11,856 nt of DNA from an uncultured Eubacteriales bacterium. Its GTDB lineage: Bacteria > Bacillota > Clostridia > Oscillospirales > Acutalibacteraceae. The DNA lies in contig ONPE01000042.1 of the NCBI GenBank assembly GCA_900319615.1, positions 1 through 11,856 of the forward strand, given 5' to 3'. Under the pieces are notes generated by a model. It had not been told where the DNA came from. It saw only the letters and a list, made by a program, of their open reading frames with translations, and ran no database searches. Both the position numbers and the translations under genes were made by a program. Below are positions 5,989 to 11,856 of the stretch, one piece after another. Each line of letters opens with the position of its first letter. Position 1 is the stretch's first letter.

Positions 5989-7017
5989 TTACAGCTTTAT
6001 CTGATCATATTCGTCGCCGAGGACGTCGGCGATCTCTTTGAGGTGGCCCGTGCGCTTATCCTTCAGCTTGAAGTGCTGGACAAGCCCGTATCCGGGGTAT
6101 TCGTTGCCCTCGACCATCACGGGACCGTTGACGGAGAATGCTACGTCCCAGCCGATATAGCGCACCTGAGGTATGCGCTGATGCGCCTCGACGCACATAT
6201 CGAACGCCTCTTTAACGCCGTGGATGACGACGTCCGCAAAGCGCTTGCCGGTCATGGGATGGGTATCGTATACGTTGCCGTAATCGTCAACGACGTTGCT
6301 GTCGATCTTTCCGTCGGCGCCGATGCTGAAATACAGATCGTTGGTGCAGCCGATGACCTCGGCGTCGTCCTGATTTATCCTCATGGCGTTGGCTATCATA
6401 TAAGCCTTGCCGTCCTTGTAAAGAGTGATGATGCGGAAGGAGCAGACGACGTAGGGGTTGATCTGATTTAGATCCTCATGCTGGATGATAGCGTCCTCTA
6501 CAAGCAGCTGACCCTTTTCCCTGAGCTCCTTATACAGGGCGTCGGTATCCTTTATATCGGAAACCTTGAGCTTTGTGATGCCGTGACCGCCCTCGCCGTG
6601 ATTCTCCTTAGCGAACACGGTGGTCTTGTCGCTGAGGAACTCTTTGAACTGCTCGGGTGAGCTTATCTGCAGATTGATGAAATCTCTGCCGAGATACTCC
6701 TTAAAAAGCTCGTCGAAGATCAGCTTGTCGTTAAGGACGACGAGATATTCTTCACTGTTGAGATACGCGAGGAGCTTGTAGAACTTCTTCGCCGTGGCGA
6801 AAGTATCCTTCTCCTTTGAGCTCAGCTCGATGAAATTGCAGCGGAAATAATCCGTATAGCCGGTACCCCTTGTCAAAAAGTTCCACATCATATCCATGCG
6901 GATGTAGAGCTTGCTCTTGCCGGTGTTTTTATGGATCGTTTCGATATGCTTATCCAAGCGCTCACGGTTGATGTCCTTGAACTTGTTCATCAGCCATTTT
7001 GTCGCCGACATAGCCAT
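5989..7017 (-). CDS. ATP-grasp ligase of the sugar-transfer-associated type
   Basis: ATP-grasp enzymes join a carboxylate to an amine or thiol through an acyl phosphate. The 342-residue protein has a helical N-terminal part and an ATP-grasp domain from about residue 110. Within it, TVFAKENHGEGGHGITKL looks like the phosphate-binding Gly loop, GQLLVEDAIIQHE the adenine-contact strand, and SFRIITLYKDGKAYMIANAMR the following sheet. GWDVAFSVNGPVMVEGNEYPG near the C-terminus carries the metal-binding Asp and Glu-x-Asn. The last motif is typical of the family annotated as sugar-transfer-associated ATP-grasp (PF14397). ATG at 7017 lies 2 nt after the GatD-like stop, and GGAGG sits in the end of that gene, so translation is probably coupled. 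The substrate is unknown; the context suggests it acts on the same envelope precursor as the MurT-like enzyme. Confidence 0.85.
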   Translation of the reverse strand: MAMSATKWLMNKFKDINRERLDKHIETIHKNTGKSKLYIRMDMMWNFLTRGTGYTDYFRCNFIELSSKEKDTFATAKKFYKLLAYLNSEEYLVVLNDKLIFDELFKEYLGRDFINLQISSPEQFKEFLSDKTTVFAKENHGEGGHGITKLKVSDIKDTDALYKELREKGQLLVEDAIIQHEDLNQINPYVVCSFRIITLYKDGKAYMIANAMRINQDDAEVIGCTNDLYFSIGADGKIDSNVVDDYGNVYDTHPMTGKRFADVVIHGVKEAFDMCVEAHQRIPQVRYIGWDVAFSVNGPVMVEGNEYPGYGLVQHFKLKDKRTGHLKEIADVLGDEYDQIKL

Positions 7018-7019
7018 AG

Positions 7020-7742
7020 TTATCCCTCCGTTTTTGCCTGCTCACGCTCGCTGAGCTTGCGCAGGGTGGTTTCATATCCCTTTTGCTCATAGGTCAGGTG
7101 GTCGGTGTTTGGCTCTCTGCCGAGCAGCAGGCTCGCAAGACTCGCGAGAAAATGAGGATTCTTTATCAGTATCGGGCCTGTGAGATGGGTGCCGAAGAAG
7201 TTCCTGTCCCATATGCCCTCGGTGTGGAAGCCCTCGCTGTCGCCGACGCCGAACTTGGTCTGGAACAGCGAATCCGAGATACCGAATATCTCGCTCGACT
7301 TGTTGATGAAGCCCACCAGAGGCTTGTCGAGGAAGCTCGCCGTGCAGATGATATCCGCGGTTATGCGCTTGCCGGTGAACTCGACGGTGGTGTAGTTATA
7401 CAGCCCGAGAGCGTCGTATCTTACGCCGTGGCCGTCGGTGACGGACTTGCCGAGCATTTCGAATGAATTACCGGTCATCAGCAGCAGCTTGTGCGCTCTG
7501 ATGTATTCCGAAAGCTCGTCTTTATACTTCATAAAATCCGCTAATACCGTCTTTTGATTCTTCTCTGTGCCGGAGCCGATGAAGATGAAGTCATAGTCTG
7601 AAATCTCGGCTTTATCGCCGAGGCTCAGCCTGTCTACCGTAACGTCTGCGCCGTTCTTTGTCAGCATACGCTCCATAGCGCTGACGTTGGCGTAATCGCC
7701 GTAGAGGTTCATGATATCGTGGTACAAATGCAGCAGCTTCAT
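7020..7742 (-). CDS. GatD-like class I glutamine amidotransferase lacking the catalytic Cys and His
   Basis: The 240-residue protein has the GatD layout: LYHDIMNLYGDYANV at the N-terminus, IFIGSGTEKNQ (residues 53-63), FTGKRITADI with the Arg that GatD uses near the glutamine site, and GTHLTGPILIKNP near the C-terminus. GatD normally carries the nucleophile in a motif like TICGGYQFLGK. The matching stretch here is MTGNSFEMLGK, so the Cys position is Gly91. The family's catalytic His in GTYLHGP is Thr188; a His sits two residues earlier at 186. The only Cys in the protein is Cys133, in a different strand. It therefore probably does not hydrolyse glutamine and may act as a structural or substrate-binding partner. 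ATG overlaps the MurT-like stop (TGATG). Residue comparison is from memory of S. aureus GatD. Confidence 0.85.
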   Translation of the reverse strand: MKLLHLYHDIMNLYGDYANVSAMERMLTKNGADVTVDRLSLGDKAEISDYDFIFIGSGTEKNQKTVLADFMKYKDELSEYIRAHKLLLMTGNSFEMLGKSVTDGHGVRYDALGLYNYTTVEFTGKRITADIICTASFLDKPLVGFINKSSEIFGISDSLFQTKFGVGDSEGFHTEGIWDRNFFGTHLTGPILIKNPHFLASLASLLLGREPNTDHLTYEQKGYETTLRKLSEREQAKTEG

Positions 7743-9067
7743 CAGATCACCTCCACTTCGGACAGGATCTTCTCTTTATCGGAGAAGCAGGTTATGATAT
7801 AGATATATTCTTTCCTGCCGTTGTTAAGATACTCGGCGGCTTTGTCTATATCCTCAAACAGATGGATCTTCTCCTGCGGTATATCGGTATAGGAGAAGCG
7901 TGCGGCGAGGTCGTTGACATATGTGCCTGCCAAAACGATATCGCCGATATTCTTGTTATCGAGCATCTCAAAGTCGATGTCCCACAGCCACGAGGTATCG
8001 CCGGTGAAGTATTTGCGGCTGATGGCGTCGACTATTATCAGCACATCCGCTCCCTGCTCGCAGGCGCAGGCAACGCGGATAGAGTGATCGTAGGAAACGC
8101 TGTTCTCATGCTTTGAGGTAAGCAGGGTGCCCTTGCGCTCGCCTAAAGTGAAGTTGATGACTCTGCCGTTTTTCAGGACATAGTCGTTCATCTCTTGAGC
8201 TATCTTCTCACCGTCTACTCCTATAAGCGAGGCGACGGTGAACGCAGCGAGGATGTTATATATATTATAAAGGGATTTGAGCGCGAGCGAGATATGATAT
8301 TTGCCGTTTATCTCCAGAACGCCCTTGTTCATATCAACGGCGGTTATCGTGTAATCCGTATCCTCACGGTGATATCCGCATGAGGTGCACTCATATATGC
8401 CGATGTGGTTGTAATGGTGGGTGCTGTACTTCATCGGAGCCTTGCATATCGGGCAGTACGCGCCGTCGTTATAAACGCTGATAAGCTCCTTGGTATCTGT
8501 GGAGAGCTCGTCCGCGCCGAACCAGATAACGCCCTCTCTGTCATGACCGAACACCGATACGAGCGGGTCGTCGGCGTTGAGTATCAGCTCGGTATCCGGC
8601 TTGATACTCTCGGCGATCGCCTCAAAGACGAACTCCGGATGACCGTTGCGGGTGAGCTGGTCGCGGTAGAGGTTCGTGATGACGTAATGCGTGATGTCGA
8701 TGTATTTGAAGGTCTTTTTGGCGTATCTCTCGTCGCTCTCTATGAGCATGATATCGCTCTTGACCTTGCCGGACAAGGTGGCGTTCGACAGCACCATCGT
8801 GGTGACGCCCTCTATCTGGTTTGAGCCCTCGCGGTTCCAAGCGACGCTCTTGCCGCTTTTAGTGAGGATATGGGCGATCATCTCGACGGTAGAGGTCTTG
8901 CCGTTGGAGCCTGTGATGGCGACGACGTACTTGGGCAGCTCGATGCGCTTCAATATATCCGGGCATAGCCTTAACGCTACCTGACCGGGCATACTGCTGC
9001 CCTTGCCGATGAGCCTGCCGGCAAATCGAAGGAGCTTGCAAATCAAAATGGTAAGAAAACTTTTCAT
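7742..9067 (-). CDS. MurT-like Mur ligase family protein (divergent)
   Basis: MurT with GatD amidates the D-glutamate of lipid II in Gram-positive bacteria. This 441-residue protein has a hydrophobic N-terminus, the ATP loop TGSNGKT (residues 52-58), IESDERY (109-115), NLYRDQLTRNGH (132-143), NADDP (164-168) and a four-Cys zinc ribbon (Cys205, 208, 227, 230), all as in MurT. The C-terminal domain (DUF1727 type) keeps GDTSWLWDIDFE (356-366). However, the usual KNPxG region reads SKHENSVSYDHS (318-329), and the usual NDxxADG before the SWLWD motif reads VDAISRKYFTG. ATP and zinc sites look intact, so an active ligase with a changed substrate or amine source is plausible. ATG at 9067 has AAGGGA upstream and a good promoter. 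It is the first gene of a three-gene operon. Confidence 0.88.
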   Translation of the reverse strand: MKSFLTILICKLLRFAGRLIGKGSSMPGQVALRLCPDILKRIELPKYVVAITGSNGKTSTVEMIAHILTKSGKSVAWNREGSNQIEGVTTMVLSNATLSGKVKSDIMLIESDERYAKKTFKYIDITHYVITNLYRDQLTRNGHPEFVFEAIAESIKPDTELILNADDPLVSVFGHDREGVIWFGADELSTDTKELISVYNDGAYCPICKAPMKYSTHHYNHIGIYECTSCGYHREDTDYTITAVDMNKGVLEINGKYHISLALKSLYNIYNILAAFTVASLIGVDGEKIAQEMNDYVLKNGRVINFTLGERKGTLLTSKHENSVSYDHSIRVACACEQGADVLIIVDAISRKYFTGDTSWLWDIDFEMLDNKNIGDIVLAGTYVNDLAARFSYTDIPQEKIHLFEDIDKAAEYLNNGRKEYIYIITCFSDKEKILSEVEVI

Positions 9068-9108
9068 AATAATCCCTTATATTGTGTATTTATTTACAAT
9101 TCCCGTAC

Positions 9109-9137
9109 ATTATATCGTATTGAATCGCGAAATTCAA
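9109..9137 (-). promoter_or_regulatory. Vegetative promoter of the MurT-like operon, with overlapping dyad
   Basis: On the minus strand TTGAAT (9137-9132), 17 bp, then a perfect TATAAT (9114-9109) lies about 42 bp before the ATG. The -35 hexamer is one arm of a TTGAAT-N6-ATTCAA dyad (9120-9137), so a repressor could cover the promoter. The rest of the 172-nt divergent region holds nothing else clear except the alr signals. Confidence 0.75.
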
Positions 9138-9202
9138 GAATTGTAACAAAATCGGAACAATACTGCAATATTCTTATATGGCAGAAAACGAAACAAGTCA
9201 TG

Positions 9203-9211
9203 TGATAAAAT
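9203..9211 (+). promoter_or_regulatory. Possible extended -10 promoter of the alr-recD2 operon
   Basis: TGATAAAAT is an extended -10 (TGn plus TAAAAT) about 29 bp before the ATG at 9240. No good -35 lies 17 bp upstream. GGAGG at 9230-9234 is the ribosome binding site. Confidence 0.35.
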
Positions 9212-9239
9212 ATCAATATATAGTGTTACGGAGGCTAAT

Positions 9240-10323
9240 ATGACCGATACATATACTTTGATCAACCTGGATAACTTAAGACACAACGCAAAAACTCTGA
9301 CCGAAAAATACAGCGAATACGGCACGCATATCGGCATCGTAAAGGGCGACGCTTACGGGAAAGCACAACAAGAACGCCTCGCTGCTCTGTCTGGAGCCGA
9401 TAGCTCAGGATCGCATCGACGACGCCGAAAAGCTCGACCTTACTCTCGCCATACCCGACCTCGACTATCTTAAGTCTCTGCTGGATAATCCGTGCAGATA
9501 TCCGTTCAAGCTGCACATCCAAATCGACTCCGGCTTCAACCGTTTAGGCTTCAAGGACAAGGAGGACATCAAAAAGGCTGTTGAGCTGATAGACGACTCG
9601 CGCTTTACTCTCGAAGGCATATACCAGCACTACGCTACAGCCGGTATCTTTGACCCCTACTATGACGCGCAGACAGAAAAATTCAAGGAGCTCACATCCC
9701 TTATCGACCTGACAAAGATACCCCTCGTCCACCTCGGCAGCGGTATCGCGATGATGGCGCATAAAAAGGAAGACATAGCCACGGCGACGCGCATGGGGCT
9801 CGTGATGTACGGCTACAATATCTCCCCCGAGAGCTACGGCGGCGGCATAAAGAACAAGCTCAGAGCCGCACGCGACAAGCATTATCAAAAGAAATACAAT
9901 CTATCAGAGACTATCCGCGACGTCGAGATCGACTTGAAGCCGGCTATATCCATGAAGACACGCATCATCCAGCTAAAGGACGTCAAAGCAGGCGAGCACA
10001 TCGGATATTCCGCAGGCTACGAGGCGCAGGAGGACATCCGCATAGCCGTACTGCCCGTAGGCTACAACAACGGCATCGGACACCAGAACAACGGCAGAGT
10101 CGTCGAGATAAAGGGTAAACTGTGCCCCGTCGTCGGAGCCGTCGGCATGAATATGATGGCTGTCAGGGTGGATACCGACGTCACCTATGACGACGAGGTC
10201 ACCTTGCTTGGCGGCAGCATAACCCTCGGAATGTTCTCCCGCTTCTCGGGTCTCGGGCTTGCGGAGGTCATGCTCGGCGTCGGCAAGAACAATCCGAGAT
10301 ACTACATCACCGACAAAGCATGA
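9240..10323 (+). pseudogene. alr: Alanine racemase gene disrupted by internal deletion and frameshift
   Basis: Alr is a PLP enzyme that interconverts L- and D-alanine for peptidoglycan. The first frame starts at ATG 9240 with GGAGG 5 nt upstream and encodes INLDNLRHNAKTL and VKGDAYGK, with the PLP-binding Lys35. It then runs out of family sequence and stops at 9473. The +1 frame is racemase-like from about 9361 (NASLLCLEPIAQ), through HIQIDSGFNRLGF and VLPVGYNNGIG, to VGMNMMAV and the stop at 10321-10323. Between GDAYG and the resumed sequence about 30-40 codons expected in the family are absent, and the frame is shifted, so a deletion near 9357-9363 fits. The residues downstream are also unusual for Alr (TRMG for RPG, MNM for MDQ), so it was a divergent racemase before damage. 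Its stop overlaps the recD2 start by 4 nt (ATGA). Confidence 0.85.
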
Positions 10324-11856
10324 ACAGCGAGCAATTATTCGAACTCAGCGGTCAGGTAGAAAGCATAATCTACCGCAACGAGGAGAACGGCTACACCGTC
10401 CTCGAGCTCAGCACGGACGAAGCGCTGATAACCGCCAACGGGATAATGCCGATGGTCAACGCCGGCGAGGCGGTCAAGCTGATCGGCGTATTCAAGAACC
10501 ATCCCACCTACGGCGAGCAGTTCGCCGTGTCCGCGTTTGAGCGAACCATGCCCGAGAGCCTGGATGGTATTTTAAAGTATCTTTCAAGCGGAGCCGTCAA
10601 GGGTATCGGACCTTCTACGGCACGCAGGCTTGTCACGGCATTCGGAGCGGACACTCTGAACATCCTCGAAAACGATCCCGAGAGGGTCGCAAAGCTGAAG
10701 GGCATCTCCCTCAAAAAAGCCGAGGATATCAGCGAACAGCTCAAGAGCGCTATCGGCATCCGAGAGCTCATGGTATATCTCGCGGCTTACGATATCACAG
10801 CCAACGCCGCCGTGCGTATATGGAAGAAGCTTGGCAGCGGAGCGTTATCGGCTATCGAAGAGAATCCCTACGTCCTATGTGAAGAGGGCTTGGGCATTTC
10901 ATTCGAGACCGCCGATATGATCGCCCTTTCAAAGGACAACCCAAAGGACTCGCGCGTCAGAGTACGGGCTGCCCTCGCCTATGTCCTCAGCCACAACCGC
11001 ATGAACGGTCACACCTGTCTGCCGCAGGACAAGCTGATCGACACGACTGCGAGCCTGCTCGGTATAGAGAAGGAGTCATGCGAGGCGGCGCTTAAAGAAA
11101 TGATTGAGGATGATTCGCTGATCCTGAGCACGATAGAAGAAAAAGACTACATTTTCCTGCCGTCGCTGTACGACGGTGAAGCATATATAGCAGCGCGTAT
11201 AAAAATGCTCCTGCGCTATCCTGCGATGTGTATCGGCGGCGCGGAGGAGAAGATCAAGGCTATAGAAGAGAGCGACGGCATAGAGTACGCCGAACGCCAG
11301 AAGCAGGCTATAACAGCCGCCCTGAACACCGGTCTGCTGATACTCACCGGCGGCCCCGGCACCGGCAAGACGACCACCCTCGCCCTGAACACCGGTCTGC
11401 TGATACTCACCGGCGGCCCCGGCACCGGCAAGACGACCACCCTCAACGCTATCATCAGGCTGCTAAAGGAGAGCGGAGAAAAGGTCAGCCTGTGCGCGCC
11501 TACCGGCAGAGCCGCTCAGCGTATAACAGCCGTAACAGGTGAAGAAGCCAAAACAATCCACCGTATGCTCGAGGTCAGCTATGATATAGAGGATAAGCCT
11601 GTGTTCAAGCGCAATGAACGCAATCTGCTGAACACCGACGCTCTGATTGTCGACGAGGTCAGCATGGTGGATTCTGCGCTGATGGAGTCGCTTTTGCGCG
11701 CGCTGCCCCTCACCTGCCGCCTGATCCTCGTCGGCGACAGCAATCAGCTGCCCTCGGTCGGAGCAGGAAATGTCCTGTACGACATGATAGCGTCGGGAGT
11801 CATCCCCGTAATAACGCTCAACGAGATATTCAGACAGTCGATGCAGAGCCTGATCG
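10320..11856 (+). CDS. recD2: ATP-dependent helicase RecD2 (partial, with duplicated Walker A segment)
   Basis: A 5'-3' superfamily 1B helicase of DNA repair. About 512 residues are present and the C-terminus lies beyond the window. The N-terminal region (LSGQVESIIYRNEENGYTVL) is typical of RecD2. It is followed by helix-hairpin-helix sequence (GAVKGIGPSTARRLV and LKGISLKKAEDISEQL). Walker A is GGPGTGKTTTL, motif Ia LCAPTGRAAQRI, then TIHRML, motif II IVDEVSMVD, motif III LVGDSNQLPSVGAGN and motif IV NEIFRQS. Walker A occurs twice: Lys350 and Lys371 sit in two identical 21-residue blocks from an exact 63-bp tandem duplication. The reading frame is kept. Two P-loops are not normal for the family, so the enzyme may be impaired, or the duplication may be a sequencing or assembly fault. 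ATG 10320 overlaps the alr stop, indicating translational coupling. Confidence 0.93.
   Translation, partial: MNSEQLFELSGQVESIIYRNEENGYTVLELSTDEALITANGIMPMVNAGEAVKLIGVFKNHPTYGEQFAVSAFERTMPESLDGILKYLSSGAVKGIGPSTARRLVTAFGADTLNILENDPERVAKLKGISLKKAEDISEQLKSAIGIRELMVYLAAYDITANAAVRIWKKLGSGALSAIEENPYVLCEEGLGISFETADMIALSKDNPKDSRVRVRAALAYVLSHNRMNGHTCLPQDKLIDTTASLLGIEKESCEAALKEMIEDDSLILSTIEEKDYIFLPSLYDGEAYIAARIKMLLRYPAMCIGGAEEKIKAIEESDGIEYAERQKQAITAALNTGLLILTGGPGTGKTTTLALNTGLLILTGGPGTGKTTTLNAIIRLLKESGEKVSLCAPTGRAAQRITAVTGEEAKTIHRMLEVSYDIEDKPVFKRNERNLLNTDALIVDEVSMVDSALMESLLRALPLTCRLILVGDSNQLPSVGAGNVLYDMIASGVIPVITLNEIFRQSMQSLI
11318..11443 (+). repeat. Exact 63-bp tandem duplication in recD2
   Basis: 11318-11380 is repeated without change at 11381-11443, in frame. 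The unit encodes the strand and P-loop from ALNTGLLILT to GGPGTGKTTTL. Full identity points to a very recent event or to an assembly artefact. Confidence 0.97.

Noticed and set aside
6043..6471. Plus-strand frame antisense to the ATP-grasp gene (142 codons)
   Set aside because: The opposite strand encodes clear ATP-grasp motifs here, and the frame has no ribosome binding site.
8405..8824. Plus-strand frame antisense to the MurT-like gene (139 codons)
   Set aside because: It covers the zinc ribbon and ligase motifs on the other strand and has no ribosome binding site or recognisable product.
9134..9337. Minus-strand frame in the murT-alr divergent region (67 codons)
   Set aside because: It crosses the promoter region and the start of alr, has no ribosome binding site, and is Leu/Phe-rich by AT bias.
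9544..9888. Minus-strand frame antisense to alr (114 codons)
   Set aside because: The plus strand has continuous racemase motifs in this interval.
9751..10323. Independent 190-residue gene starting at ATG 9751
   Set aside because: The same frame is racemase-like upstream to about 9361 without stops; this ATG is internal to the broken alr.

Overview
The window comes from an endospore-forming, mid-GC member of the Clostridia, probably close to Ruminococcus/Oscillospiraceae. This rests on the dipicolinate synthase genes dpaA-dpaB behind a sigma-K-like promoter, a DUF1540 protein, strong AGGAGG/GAGGTGA ribosome binding sites and a Gram-positive MurT/GatD-type pair. The placement is from gene content and style, not from a search.

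Layout. 1-86 (+): the last codons of an unidentified gene. 87-370: no gene, but a heptamer repeat, two tandem 59-nt copies of a structured element (180-306) whose differences are largely compensatory, and a terminator hairpin. 371-3468 (-): a Cys-rich conserved protein of unknown role downstream of the DNA helicase PcrA/UvrD; the two are separated by a 12-bp inverted repeat that contains the second gene's ribosome binding site. 3677-5170 (-): dpaA-dpaB, which make the spore-core chelator dipicolinate. A palindromic repeat lies across the dpaA stop codon, and a U-tract terminator follows dpaB. 5277-5465 (-): a small DUF1540 Cys protein, divergent from a small membrane-anchored protein (5610-5915, +). 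5989-9067 (-): a tightly packed operon of a MurT-like Mur ligase, a GatD-like amidotransferase and an ATP-grasp ligase, with a good vegetative promoter at its head and a long hairpin terminator at its end. 9240-11856 (+): a divergent alanine racemase gene broken by an internal deletion and frameshift, overlapping by 4 nt the helicase gene recD2, which runs off the window and carries an exact in-frame 63-bp duplication of its Walker A region.

The two most interesting points are as follows. (1) The MurT/GatD/ATP-grasp operon is not a standard lipid II amidation pair. The GatD-like subunit has lost both the nucleophilic Cys and the catalytic His, and the MurT-like subunit has altered versions of two conserved motifs, while its ATP site and zinc ribbon are intact. 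This suggests a repurposed ligase module working with the ATP-grasp enzyme, possibly on a cell-envelope substrate. (2) The tandem element at 180-306 has two helices that can form an H-type pseudoknot, and each helix is supported by a compensatory base-pair change between the copies. The lesions in alr and recD2 lie about 2 kb apart in one operon; they may be real decay or assembly errors.
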